Origin: Actinoplanes couchii
GTDB taxonomy: Bacteria; Actinomycetota; Actinomycetes; Mycobacteriales; Micromonosporaceae
Direction: 5' to 3'
Assembly: GCF_016862075.1 (NCBI RefSeq)
Contig: NZ_BOMG01000054.1
Coordinates: 1-64,000, forward strand
DNA: 64,000 bases
Part shown: positions 15,554 through 25,500 of the stretch, one piece after another
Layout: every line of letters begins with the position of its first letter
Position numbering within the stretch: the stretch's first letter is position 1
The notes under the pieces: model-generated
Database searches by the model: none
What the model was told of the DNA's origin: nothing
Seen by the model: the letters and a program-made list of their open reading frames with translations, nothing else
Translations under genes and position numbers: made by a program

Positions 15554-16660
15554 TCAGACCGTGTCGACCAGTGCCCGATAGTGATCGGTGAAGAGACGGA
15601 CGCCGCGGCGGCGCAGCATCGGGTCACGGAGGGCGGGCGGGACGTCACGGGTCCGGTCCCGCTCCCGGGTCCGCTCACGCACCTCGGCACAGCGTGGACG
15701 GCGCCGGTCCTCGTACGCCCGGAGGGCGCCCGGGATGTCGTCGACCGCCTTCTTCAGCTCCTGACCGAGCACCCAACCGTCCTCGAAGGACATCGCGGCG
15801 CCCTGGGCCAGGGTCGGCGCGGTGGCGTGCGCGGCGTCGCCGACCAGCACGACCGGGCCTTTCGACCAGGACGGCAGCACGACCTCGTCGGTCCGCGCCA
15901 CCTGCACCTTCTCGATCTTCTCCAGGATGGCCGGCACCGGGCCGCCGAACGAGCCGAACAGCTCGCGCATCCGGGCCAGCGGGTCCTCCGGGTTGGGGCT
16001 GTCGGGGGCGGTCTCGTCGGCGTAGACGTAGATGCGGCGGCCGCCCATCGGCATGGCCACGAACGACGACCGGCGGCCGAGCAGCGCGGTCCAGTCGGTG
16101 AGCGGCGGGCCGCCGCTCACCACCGAGCGGTAGACGATCTGCCCGGTCGGGGTGGCCGGCCCGCCGAGGCCGACTTTGTCGCGGACCGTCGAGCGCCGGC
16201 CGTCGGCGGCGACGACCAGGTCGTACTCCGCGATGCCGCCGGTGGAGAACTCGACCTTGGCGGCGCCGTCGACGATCTGCACGTCGCGCACCTCGGTCTC
16301 GAAACGCACCTCGCCGCCGACCCCGGTGAGCAGGACCTGCTGCAGGTCGGCGCGGGACAGCACCCGGGACTCGCCGACGCCGGACCAGAGGGCCGCCACG
16401 TCCATCTCGAAGAGCTGCCGGCCACGGGTGTCCAGGAAGACCTGGCGGAAGATCAGATCGCCCAGCGGGCGGAGCGGGACGTCGAGGCCGAGCAGCCGCA
16501 ACGCCCGGGAGGCATTGCCGGGGAGGTGGATCCCGGCCCCGGGAACGACGGAGGCGGGCAGGGCCTCGACCACGTCCGGCCGGAAACCGGCGACACGGAG
16601 CCCCCGGGCCGCGGCCAGACCGGCGACGCCGGCGCCCACCACGAGGATGCGCAAGGTCAT
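15554..16660 (-). CDS. FAD-dependent monooxygenase
   Basis: 368 residues, PHBH-fold flavoprotein. Dinucleotide motif 'VVGAGVAGLAAARGLR' sits at the N-terminus; the 'AADGRRSTVRDKVG' (DG motif) and 'VLVGDAAHATAPTLAQGA' (GD motif) follow. Expected to hydroxylate an aromatic or polyketide-like substrate with NAD(P)H and O2; the substrate is unknown. ATG at 16660 matches family starts; 54 upstream codons lack homology. It ends 183 bp from ctaD. Confidence 0.87.
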   Translation of the reverse strand: MTLRILVVGAGVAGLAAARGLRVAGFRPDVVEALPASVVPGAGIHLPGNASRALRLLGLDVPLRPLGDLIFRQVFLDTRGRQLFEMDVAALWSGVGESRVLSRADLQQVLLTGVGGEVRFETEVRDVQIVDGAAKVEFSTGGIAEYDLVVAADGRRSTVRDKVGLGGPATPTGQIVYRSVVSGGPPLTDWTALLGRRSSFVAMPMGGRRIYVYADETAPDSPNPEDPLARMRELFGSFGGPVPAILEKIEKVQVARTDEVVLPSWSKGPVVLVGDAAHATAPTLAQGAAMSFEDGWVLGQELKKAVDDIPGALRAYEDRRRPRCAEVRERTRERDRTRDVPPALRDPMLRRRGVRLFTDHYRALVDTV

Positions 16661-17007
16661 CGCACCAGCGCTTTCTTGTCGATGGATACGCGTCGGAGCC
16701 AGAAGACTACCCCCAGCCACCGACCCAAAGGAACACCCGCGATCGGACTCAGGTTGCTCCAGCAGCAACTTTCGTCTCATGTGGAGGACGGGCCAGCGCC
16801 GTCGCGAAAGCTTTGCCGGCACGGGCCAGGGCCACCGCGCGACGGCGGCGCAACGAGATCAGATGCAGGGACTTCACCGAGGTGCTCATGTGGACGATCG
16901 AACCACCGGGGTACGACATTTTCCGACACCCGGGAAACCGGCCACCCCGGCGGGCAGCGCGAGCAAGAGCACCGCCAGAATTCCTCGTGCCCGCCCTCCG
17001 CCTGCCG
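16661..17007. other. Divergent intergenic region
   Basis: 347 bp between the FAD monooxygenase and the glycoside hydrolase. It should hold both promoters. Open frames cross it on both strands but show no homology, only Arg-rich translation. No hairpin or repeat stands out. Confidence 0.4.
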
Positions 17008-18375
17008 ATGAGCGAGTCAATGGAAAGCCCCGACCCGTCCGCCGATCTCTGGCGATCCGCAACCCGCGTGCTGGACCAGAACTGGACCGGCCGCTACACG
17101 GTGCCCTCCCGCACCCTGTACCCGCATCAGTGGAGCTGGGACACCGCGTTCGCCGCGATCGGCCTGGCCTACGTGAACCCCGGGCGGGCCTGGCGGGACC
17201 TGCGCAGCCTGTTCGAGGCGCAGTGGCCGGACGGCCGGGTGCCGCACATCGTCTTCGACCCGGACGTCCCGGAGGACGCCTACTTCCCGGGGCCACGGTT
17301 CTGGCGGGTGCCCGCCTACGCCGGGCGGCCGGCCCGGGGCAGCACCGGGCTGGTGCAGCCGCCGATGCACGCACTCGCCGCCTGGGAGGTCTACCGGCAC
17401 GCGGCCGCGCACGGCGCCGACGCGGCCCAGCAGGCCCGGGTCGAACTGGACTGGCTCTACCCGCGGCTGGTGGCGCAGCAGGAGTTCCTCGGCGACCGGC
17501 GGGACGCCGGCGGCAGCGGGCTGGCCTCGATCGTGCACCCCTGGGAGTCCGGTCTGGACAACAGCCCGGCCTGGGACGACGCCCTCGCCGCGGTGCCCGC
17601 CGACATGAGCCTGCTGGACACGTACCATCGCCGCGATCTTGATGTGTCGGATGCCACACACCGTCCGACCGACAGCGATTACGCCCGATATCTGGGTCTG
17701 GTCGAGAACTACCGGGACGGCGGTTACTCCGACAACGACCTGGCCCTGCGGCACCCCTTCGTGGTGGAGTGCCCGGCGTTCAACACCGTGCTGGCCACCG
17801 CCGAGCTGGCCCTCGCCCAGATCGCCGGGGTGCTCGGGCATCCGGCGGCGCACCGGCACCGGGAGCGGGCCCAGGGCATCACCGCCGCGATCACCCATCG
17901 GCTCTGGGATCCGGAGAGCAACTTCTTCCATGCCCGGGACGTACGGTCCGGGCGGCTCAGCCCCGAGCACGTGGTGAGTGGCCTGCTGCCGCTCGCGCTG
18001 CCCGATCTGGACTCCCGGCGCGTGGACACGCTGGTGGCGGCGGCGAAGTCGGCCCGCTTCGGGCTGCCGGCGCCGGCCAACGACCGGACCGGGCCGTCCT
18101 TCGACCCGGTCCGGTACTGGCGCGGCCCGATCTGGATCAACGTGAACTGGCTGCTGCGCCGGGGCCTGCTGGTGCACGGGCGGCGGGACGAGGCGGACGA
18201 ACTGCGCCGGGCCCTGTTGCGGCTGGTGCACCGCAACGGCCACTACGAGTACTTCCATCCCGGCGACGGCAGCGGTCTCGGCGCACCGGCGTTCAGCTGG
18301 ACCGCCGCCCTGAGCCTGGACCTGCTGGCCGACTCGTCCGCCCCGGCCTACGCCCGCACCTTCCAGCGGACCTGA
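17008..18375 (+). CDS. GH63/MGH1-like glycoside hydrolase
   Basis: 455 residues, (alpha/alpha)6-barrel hydrolase. 'PHQWSWDTAFAAIGLAYV', 'FEAQWPDGRVPHIVF', 'GLVQPPMHALAAWEVYR' and 'YWRGPIWINVNWLLRRGL' are hallmarks of the mannosylglycerate-hydrolase/GH63 group. The Asp in WDTA and a late Glu are the likely acid-base pair. No signal peptide, so probably cytosolic turnover of a small glycoside such as mannosylglycerate or glucosylglycerate; the substrate is inferred. ATG at 17008 begins homology; ATG at 16888, with GAGG upstream, is an alternative. Confidence 0.82.
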   Translation: MSESMESPDPSADLWRSATRVLDQNWTGRYTVPSRTLYPHQWSWDTAFAAIGLAYVNPGRAWRDLRSLFEAQWPDGRVPHIVFDPDVPEDAYFPGPRFWRVPAYAGRPARGSTGLVQPPMHALAAWEVYRHAAAHGADAAQQARVELDWLYPRLVAQQEFLGDRRDAGGSGLASIVHPWESGLDNSPAWDDALAAVPADMSLLDTYHRRDLDVSDATHRPTDSDYARYLGLVENYRDGGYSDNDLALRHPFVVECPAFNTVLATAELALAQIAGVLGHPAAHRHRERAQGITAAITHRLWDPESNFFHARDVRSGRLSPEHVVSGLLPLALPDLDSRRVDTLVAAAKSARFGLPAPANDRTGPSFDPVRYWRGPIWINVNWLLRRGLLVHGRRDEADELRRALLRLVHRNGHYEYFHPGDGSGLGAPAFSWTAALSLDLLADSSAPAYARTFQRT

Positions 18376-18385
18376 AAGGCCGGAC

Positions 18386-19471
18386 CTAGAAGATCACCAC
18401 GGAGCGGAGTACGTCACCGGTGTGCATCTTGTTGAACGCCGCCTCGACGCCGTCCAGCGCGATCTCCTCGGTGACGAACGCGTCCAGGTCCAGCCGGCCC
18501 TGCCGGTAGAGCTCGGTGAGCATCGGGAAGTCCCGGCTCGGCAGGCAGTCGCCGTACCAGCTGGACTTCAGGGCGCCACCGCGGCCGAAGACGTCGAGCA
18601 GCGGCAGCTCGATCGTCATGTCCGGGGTCGGCACACCGACCAGGACCACGGTGCCGGCCAGATCACGGGCATAGAACGCCTGCTTGTACGTCTCCGGACG
18701 GCCGACCGCCTCGACCACCACGTCGGCGCCGAAGCCCTCGGTCAGCTCCCGGACCCGCTCCACCACGTCGTGCTCGCGCGCGTTGATCGTGTGGGTGGCC
18801 CCGAAGCCCCGGGCCCACTCGAGTTTCCGCTCGTCGGTGTCGATCGCGATGATCGTGGTGGCTCCGGCGAGAGCCGCCCCGGCCACCGCGCCGTCACCGA
18901 CACCACCGCAGCCGATGACCGCGACCGAGTCACCCCGGCCCACCCCACCGGTGTTGATCGCCGCGCCGATGCCGGCCATCACGCCACAGCCGAGCAGGCC
19001 CACCGCGGCGGCCCGGGCCGACGGGTCGACCTTCGTGCACTGGCCGGCGTGCACCAGCGTCTTCTCCACGAACGCGCCGACGCCCAGAGCCGGGGACAGC
19101 TCGGTGCCGTCCTCCAGGGTCATCTTCTGGCCCGCGTTGTGGGTGGCGAAGCAGTACCACGGCTTGCCCTTGTTGCAGGCCCGGCAGTTGCCGCAGACGG
19201 CACGCCAGTTCAGCACCACGAAGTCGCCGACCGCCACGTCGGTGACGCCCTCGCCGATCGCCTCGACGACACCCGCCGCCTCGTGCCCGAGCAGGAACGG
19301 GAACTCGTCGTTGATCCCGCCCTCGCGATAGTGCAGGTCGGTGTGGCAGACCCCGCACGCCTGCACCTTGACGACCGCTTCACCGGGACCGGGGTCGGGC
19401 ACCACGATGGTGGCCACCTCGACCGGCTTGCCCTTTCCTCGGGCGACAACGCCCCGCACCAGCTGGCTCAT
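18386..19471 (-). CDS. mscR: S-(hydroxymethyl)mycothiol dehydrogenase
   Basis: 361 residues, zinc-dependent class III-like alcohol dehydrogenase. Oxidises S-hydroxymethyl-mycothiol for formaldehyde detoxification; related enzymes also reduce S-nitrosomycothiol. Catalytic Zn ligands are in 'CGVCHTDLHYREGG' and 'GHEAAG'; structural Zn in 'CGNCRACNKGKPWYC'; the NAD site is 'VIGCGGVGDGAVAG'. ATG at 19471 matches family starts; GTG at 19483 adds four residues and has its own GAGAGG. A MarR gene lies 42 bp upstream. Confidence 0.93.
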   Translation of the reverse strand: MSQLVRGVVARGKGKPVEVATIVVPDPGPGEAVVKVQACGVCHTDLHYREGGINDEFPFLLGHEAAGVVEAIGEGVTDVAVGDFVVLNWRAVCGNCRACNKGKPWYCFATHNAGQKMTLEDGTELSPALGVGAFVEKTLVHAGQCTKVDPSARAAAVGLLGCGVMAGIGAAINTGGVGRGDSVAVIGCGGVGDGAVAGAALAGATTIIAIDTDERKLEWARGFGATHTINAREHDVVERVRELTEGFGADVVVEAVGRPETYKQAFYARDLAGTVVLVGVPTPDMTIELPLLDVFGRGGALKSSWYGDCLPSRDFPMLTELYRQGRLDLDAFVTEEIALDGVEAAFNKMHTGDVLRSVVIF

Positions 19472-19513
19472 CTCTCCACGCACCTCTCACGTCCGACCGG
19501 GCCGAGAGCCACC

Positions 19514-19963
19514 CTACGGGTTCTGCGTCAGCGCTTCGGCGACCTTCGCGAGCTGCCTGGCCTGCGCGGTGGTCAGCCGGTCGAAGATCAGCCGCTGGAC
19601 CGCCTCGGCGTGCCCGGGCGCCGTCTCGACCACCTTGGCCCAGCCCTCGTCGGTGAGCACGGCGATCTGCACCCGGCCGTCGGCGGCGTCCTTCTCCCGG
19701 CGCACCCAGCCCTGCTTCTCCAACCGGGCCACCACGTGGGAGAGCCGGGAGAGCGACGCGCTGGCGTTGCGGGCCAGCCTGCTCATCGGCAGGCGGCGGT
19801 CCGGGGACTCGGAGAGGTTCATCAGGACCAGGTAGCCCATGTGGGTCAGCCCGGCGTCCCGCTGGAGCTGGGTCTCGATCGCGGCCGGAACCCGGACGAG
19901 CAGCTCGACGATCTGCCGCCAGGCGTTCTGCTGCTCATCGGTCAACCACCGGGGCTCCTCCAT
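19514..19963 (-). CDS. MarR family transcriptional regulator
   Basis: 149 residues with a winged helix: 'GLTHMGYLVLMNLSESPDRR', the recognition region 'MSRLARNASASLSRLSHVV' and the wing 'REKDAADGRVQIAVLTDEG' (canonical DxRxxxxxLT). The family acts as dimeric, ligand- or oxidant-released repressors. Because it is co-oriented and 42 bp upstream of mscR, control of mscR is plausible but inferred. ATG at 19963. Confidence 0.9.
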   Translation of the reverse strand: MEEPRWLTDEQQNAWRQIVELLVRVPAAIETQLQRDAGLTHMGYLVLMNLSESPDRRLPMSRLARNASASLSRLSHVVARLEKQGWVRREKDAADGRVQIAVLTDEGWAKVVETAPGHAEAVQRLIFDRLTTAQARQLAKVAEALTQNP

Positions 19964-20091
19964 GCAGGCAGGTTAGCGGCGATCGGTGGAGCGTCTGTCG
20001 GCCGGTCGGCTGGTAGGTGCACGAATCGATCGACTTACGTGAACCTTGGCGGGTACGCTGCACGGGGACTTTATCCCTTGACACGACGCCG

Positions 20092-20143
20092 GAACCGGCT
20101 GGCTGGGGGGCCTCGGCCGGTTCCGGCGTCGTGCTCTCAAGTA
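20092..20143 (-). terminator. Strong hairpin after the cupin gene
   Basis: A perfect 18-bp inverted repeat (20092-20109 / 20126-20143) with a 16-nt loop. It lies 4 bp beyond the cupin stop and upstream of MarR. It lacks a long U-tract, so termination efficiency is uncertain. Confidence 0.65.
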
Positions 20144-20147
20144 ATTT

Positions 20148-20537
20148 TCAATTCGCGGGCGGCTCGTCCTTGCCGGCCTCTTCGAGAGCGTCCGCTTCCT
20201 CCTTGGTCGCGTGCACCGCGCCGTCGGCGTGCTCCGGCGGGCCGTAGACCGTGTAGAGGACCAGCGGGTTCGGACCCTCGTTGAGGAAGTTGTGCTTGCG
20301 GCCGGCCGGCACGACCACCAGGTCACCCTGCTCGACCTTGCGGGTCTCGCCGGAGATGACGGCCTTGCCGACACCGCTCACGAAGGTCAGGATCTGATCC
20401 ACCTCGTGCACCTCTTCACCGATCTCGCCGCCCGGCGGAACGGTCATGATGACGAGCTGGGTGTGCTTTCCGGTCCAGAGCACACGGCGGAAGTCGGGGC
20501 TCTGCTGCGCGACGGTGGCAATCGTGAAGTGCTCCAT
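20148..20537 (-). CDS. Cupin domain protein
   Basis: 129 residues forming a single RmlC-like jelly roll. Cupin motif 1 is around 'EIGEEVHEVDQILTFVSG' and motif 2 is 'QGDLVVVPAGRKHNFLNEG', giving His/Asp/His-type metal ligands. The acidic C-terminus (TKEEADALEEAGKDEPPAN) is disordered. Function unknown; similar small cupins serve as stress or binding proteins. ATG at 20537. Confidence 0.85.
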   Translation of the reverse strand: MEHFTIATVAQQSPDFRRVLWTGKHTQLVIMTVPPGGEIGEEVHEVDQILTFVSGVGKAVISGETRKVEQGDLVVVPAGRKHNFLNEGPNPLVLYTVYGPPEHADGAVHATKEEADALEEAGKDEPPAN

Positions 20538-20556
20538 GACCGGATCGTTACCCAGG

Positions 20557-22230
20557 TCAGGACTTTCGCAACCGGCCCGGCACGACCGGCTCGGGACGGC
20601 CGATCAGATAGCCCTGGACGTAGTCCACGCCCAGTTCCCGGAGCATCCGCAGAGTGGCCTCGTCCTGCACGAACTCGGCCACCGTGTGGATGCCGTACGC
20701 CTGGCAGACCTGCACCAGTGCCCGTACCAGAACCTGGTCCTGGGGGTTGCCGACCAGATCCACCACGTACTCCCCGTCGATCTTGACGAGGTCGATCGGG
20801 AAGAGACGCAGATAGCGGAACGACGCGTAGCCCGAGCCGAAGTCGTCCAGGGCCAGGCCGCAACCGAGGTCCCGGACCCGGTCGGCGAACCGGCGGGCCT
20901 CGCTCAGGTTGCCGATCAGCGCGGTCTCGGTGATCTCGAAGGTGAGCTGGGCCGGGTCCACCTCGTACCGTTCGAGGAGTTTCTCCACCTCGGCGGTGAG
21001 CCGCGGGTCACCGACCGACCGGCCGGAGAGGTTCACCTGCAGGCACAGGCCGGGCTGCTCGGCGGCGAGCCGCATCGCGCGCTCCACCACCCACAGGTCG
21101 ATGTCGAAGACCGCGTCCAGGCGCTCGGCGGTGTCCAGCAGCTGGATCGGCGACTGCGGCCCGTCGGTCTCGTCGAGCACCCGCAGCAGCAGCTCGTGCC
21201 GGGTGACCCGGTTGGTCTGCAGCTCCAGGATCGGCTGCGAGTAGAGGGTGAAGCCCTCGGTGCCGAGCGCGTCGGCGACCCGGCTGCGGTACGAGCCCTG
21301 CCGGTCCCGGACCGGAACCGGGTGCGCGACGAGCGTCATCGGCCGGCCCGCCTCGCGGGACTGCCGCCAGGCCTGCTCGGCGTCGATCAGCAGCCCGTGA
21401 CTGCCGGCCTCGGCGTCGCGCTCGAACCGGACCAGGCCGGACCAGGTGCCGGCCATCGCGCCGAGGGCGGCCACCAGGGCCCGCGCCTGCTCCCGGGCGG
21501 TACGCCAGTTGACGTTCGCGAACAGCACGGCGATCTCGTTCGGGCCGACCCGGCCGATCAGGTGCTCGGGGCGGACGCTCTCCTCGACCAGCCGTGCGGA
21601 CAGGTGCAGGAGATCGGCGTTACGATCCGGGCGTACCACCGCGGTGTCCTCGCCGGCCTGGATCCGGACCACCAGGAGCGCGCCGCCCGCGACGCGCAAC
21701 GCCCGGTCGATCTCGTCGGCGAACCGTGCGCGGGTCAGCAGACCGGTCGCCGGGTCCGGCTCGACCAGCGACGCCTGCACGGTCTCGCCGCGCCGGGTCA
21801 GCCGGACCGACTCGCGGCGGGCGCGCTCGCGCACCGAGACGTCCCGGACGGTGCCGCGGATGCCGCACACCGCGCCGTCCTCGCCGGCCATCGGTTCCAG
21901 TGAGCAGTCGGCGTCGAACCAGCCGCCGTCGGCCCGCATCAGCCGGACCGTGGTGTGCACGGTCCGTTTGCCGGTCCAGGCCTCGGTGATGGCGCCGAGC
22001 GCGCGGGCGTGGTCGTCACGGTGCACGTGCCGGGACAGGATCTGGCGGGTCTTGCCCTTCTCCTCCGGATCACGGCCGATCATCGTGGAGAGGGTCGCCG
22101 ACCAGATGATCTGGTCACCGGCGGCGGTGTAGGTGAACCAGGCGGACCGGTCGTCCATCGGCTGCCGCGGCTCGGGAAGGGAATGCGGCGGCGCGGGAGT
22201 CCAGCGCTCCCGTTCTTCGGGCACCGTCAT
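20557..22230 (-). CDS. PAS-GGDEF(degenerate)-EAL protein
   Basis: 557 residues. A PAS domain (about 30-140) is followed by a GGDEF-like domain (165-300) whose signature reads 'GPNEI', so cyclase activity is unlikely. A C-terminal EAL domain (310-550) keeps key residues: 'HELLLR' (EAL motif as ELL), Asn in 'LQVNLSG', 'TFEITETA', 'ALDDFGSG', 'VKIDGEYV' and 'YVQGYLIGRP'. Predicted cyclic-di-GMP phosphodiesterase with sensory input; soluble, no membrane segment. ATG at 22230 is preceded by GGAGGTGGTGGGGC. Confidence 0.88.
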   Translation of the reverse strand: MTVPEERERWTPAPPHSLPEPRQPMDDRSAWFTYTAAGDQIIWSATLSTMIGRDPEEKGKTRQILSRHVHRDDHARALGAITEAWTGKRTVHTTVRLMRADGGWFDADCSLEPMAGEDGAVCGIRGTVRDVSVRERARRESVRLTRRGETVQASLVEPDPATGLLTRARFADEIDRALRVAGGALLVVRIQAGEDTAVVRPDRNADLLHLSARLVEESVRPEHLIGRVGPNEIAVLFANVNWRTAREQARALVAALGAMAGTWSGLVRFERDAEAGSHGLLIDAEQAWRQSREAGRPMTLVAHPVPVRDRQGSYRSRVADALGTEGFTLYSQPILELQTNRVTRHELLLRVLDETDGPQSPIQLLDTAERLDAVFDIDLWVVERAMRLAAEQPGLCLQVNLSGRSVGDPRLTAEVEKLLERYEVDPAQLTFEITETALIGNLSEARRFADRVRDLGCGLALDDFGSGYASFRYLRLFPIDLVKIDGEYVVDLVGNPQDQVLVRALVQVCQAYGIHTVAEFVQDEATLRMLRELGVDYVQGYLIGRPEPVVPGRLRKS

Positions 22231-22536
22231 GCCCCACCACCTCCCCCCTTGTTCGTGGTCGCTCCCCCTGCCGCCACCAAGACCCCTCACCTATTACGAC
22301 CCGTCACCGGGCCGTAGTGACAGTGGACAAGGCCGTCAAAGTTTTGACGTATCCGCAGGCAAGGCCAGGAGCAGGGAATTATCGCCCATCCAGAGTAGCG
22401 AAACAACCGAATGGACGACCTCTTTCCCCTACATTTCCCCCGAAATACCTTCGCTTACTCCGACACGTCTTGTGACTGCCCGTATTCGCGACGGAACAAT
22501 CCGCATTCCATGGGTACGCTGCGCATTCCCACAATC
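22231..22536. promoter_or_regulatory. Intergenic region with palindrome upstream of the EAL gene
   Basis: 306 bp without a gene. A perfect inverted repeat CGTCAAA-GT-TTTGACG at 22334-22349 includes a TTGACG -35-like hexamer on each strand, about 105 bp from the EAL gene start. It looks like an operator or overlapping promoter. The remainder, toward the helicase stop, is less GC-rich and shows nothing recognisable. Confidence 0.45.
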
Positions 22537-25500
22537 TCACACCGTGGCGATCTCCAGCTCCTCGAGTCGCTGCCAGACCGGCCGCATCGCCACCTCCGGC
22601 TCCCGGGCGAACAAACTACCCCGGATACGTACGAAAACGCAGTTGCCGACCCGTTCCAGCACCGCCTGCCGCCGCATGTCCGACTCCCACTGATCCGGCC
22701 CCTGATAGGAATCGGTGTCGCACTCGATCGCCAGCCGGCGGCCGTCCGGGGCGTTCACCACGAAATCGATCCGGTAACCACCGATCCGGAACTGCGGAAT
22801 CGGTCGATAACCCCGCTCGACCAACAACTTCATGACCTCACGTTCGAAATCGGTCTCGCAGTTACCGGCCGGGTCGGCCGCGGCGGCCTCCAGCGGAAGA
22901 TCGATGGCGTACGACAGCAGCAGTCGCCTGGCGTCGTCGTCCAGCAGGGCGTTCGGCCGTACCGAATGGAAGATCCACAGCTGGTCGCGGGCCCGCGAGG
23001 CGGCCACGTTGATCCGCCGGTGGTAGTCCCGTTTGGTGAACGCCGCGATCCGCGGATCCCGCTCCGAGACCACCATCGACACCAGCACCACGTCCCGCTC
23101 GTCACCCTGGAACGTGTACGCGTCACCGACCCGCAGCCGCCGCGCCTGGATCTCGTCCTCACCGATCGCCTCACGCAACTGCTCCAGCAGCCACGCCGCC
23201 TGCCCACTGCTGCTCAGCAGGCTGATCACGCCGAGGGTCCGGCCGTCGTACCGGGGATCCGCCACGATCTTGGTGACCCGCTCGACCAGGGCGGTGGCCT
23301 CCTCCACGTTCACGTCGCCGTACCCGGCCAGCGGCTGCCGTTCGCCCGCCTCGCAGAACACCGTCTGGATCGGCGGCAGCGCCGGGCGGTCCGCCCGCAA
23401 CGGCAGGATCCGGTGGTCGTAGTAGTGCCGCGAGGAGAACTCGACGATCTGCGGCACGCTGCGGAAATGCTCGGTCAGCAGGATCCGCTCCGGGGAACGG
23501 CGCACCGCGTGGTCGTACAGCGAGGACTCGGGGTCGAAATGCTCCGCCGACGGCACCCCGGTCAGATGCCGCTTGATCAGCCCCTGCACCGCGCCGGCGA
23601 ACCCGAGCTGCGGGCCGATCTGCTGATCGTCGCCGACCACCACGGCCCGTTCGGCGAGCGAGAGCACCGGCAGCGCGAACAGGTCCGCCTGCGACGCCTC
23701 GTCGACGATCACCACGTCGAACCGGGCGCCCCCGGCGAACTGCTCGATCGCCCGGTCCACCGACATCACCCAGACCGGCACCGCGGTGACCGCCTGCTCC
23801 ATCGCGCGCTGCGCGTGCGCCTGCCAGGTCGCGGCGGTCCGCCCGGTCCCCTTACCGATCTTGCGGAGCGCGGCGGTCCAGTCGGCCAGCGCGGCCCGGC
23901 GCCTGTCGTCGAGCGCCCGGGACACCTCCAGCCACGCCGACGCCACCACGAGTTCGCTGGTCAGCCGCTTGATCCGGTCCCGGGACCGCTCCACCCGGCG
24001 GGCCAGCACGGCCGGATCGATCTCACCGACCACCCCGTCGAACCAGGTCTGCGCCCGCCGCCACTCCCACGCCTCCAGGCACGCCTGGCCGGAGACCACC
24101 GGAAGCTCGCCGTCGCCGATCATCACCGCCCACTCCGGCGCGGCCACCGACAGCCGCCGGAACGCCGCGTCGAACCGCATCACGTCCGGCTGCAACAGCA
24201 CCAGCCGGCGGACCTCGGCGATCGCCTCATCCCAGCCGTCCAGCTCCTCCCACGCCCGGGTCAGGTGCGGCCACGGCGCCACCCGGTCGGCGACCGCGCG
24301 CTCCATCGCCCGGGTCTTCTCCAGGGTGAAGACCTCGGCCGCCGCCTCCAGCGACTCGGCCACCCCGGCCAGCGTCGCGGAATCCACCGTCAGGTCCCGC
24401 TGCGGCATCAGCACCGCGATCCGCCGGGCCAGCGGCGGCCAGCGGTTCAGGTCGAAGTCCAGCGACTGGTTCGCCTCGGTCAGCAGCGTGCCGGCCCAGA
24501 TCTCCGGATCGCCCCAGCCACCCGCCGGCTCCGGCACCGACAGCCGCCGCACCCACTCCGTCCAGGCGTCACCCAGCCGGCGGCGGGCCTGCGCGCGGCG
24601 CACCGCCTGCACCGCCAGATCCACGTCCTCGACCGTGCGCAACGGTTCGTCGTCCACCCGGACCTCGTCGGCCAGCCGGAACAGGCCGGCCTGCAGCAGA
24701 CGGTTCAGGTGCTTGCCGGAGGCGAACCGCTGACGCACCTCGTCCAGGCGGGTGAGCAGCAGTTTCGGCTCGGCCAGCAGTTGCTCGGCGATCGACACCC
24801 GATGACCGGTCAGCTCCCGGGACAGCGACGCCAGCTCGGTGAACAGGGTCTCCGTGGCGACCACCTGGTCGTTCCACAGGGTCCGCCAGTGCGGGTCGTC
24901 CAGCAACCGGCCCAGCCGGCCCGTCCACTGGTCCTCCCGCCGGCGCAGCCACGCCACCGACTCACGCAGCTCCGTCAGCAGCTCGGTCATCCCGGTGCGG
25001 TTCTCCCCGCGTACCGCAACCATGTCGACGCCCTCGTCCGCCAACCGCGAGATGCGCTCCTCCGTCTCCGCGCACTTCGCCCGGGCCGCCGTGGCAGTGG
25101 CCCTGTCCGGCAGATCGGAGATCTCCGGCAGCGGCCGCATCGACGCCGCACGATCCTCCGGAGGCAGCCGGGTCGCCAGCTTCAGCAGCATGGCGAACTC
25201 CTCGATGGTCAGCGGCGGCGGACCGGACACCGGATCCGGGATGCCACCCTGCACCGCCGCCCGTTCCCGCAGCCAGGCGCCCACCTCGGCGGGAAAAAGA
25301 GCGACACCGCCGATCTGGTACGTCTGGGCTTCGCTCTCCGCGATCTGCCGCAGCCCGGCCATCGCCGCCGCCAGCTCGCGCTCCGCCTCCTCCAGATTGC
25401 GGGTCAGCCGGTTCACCCGGCGCGCCTCGGCCTCCCGGTCCAGAGTCGCCGCCCGGTCCGACAGCTCCCGCGCCGCCAACTGCAACTGCACCAGCTGATC

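Noticed and set aside
16813..17007. 65-residue N-terminal extension of the GH63-like hydrolase
   Set aside because: Arg/Pro-rich, not signal-peptide-like, and outside the homologous region, although a GAGG before ATG 16888 leaves some doubt.
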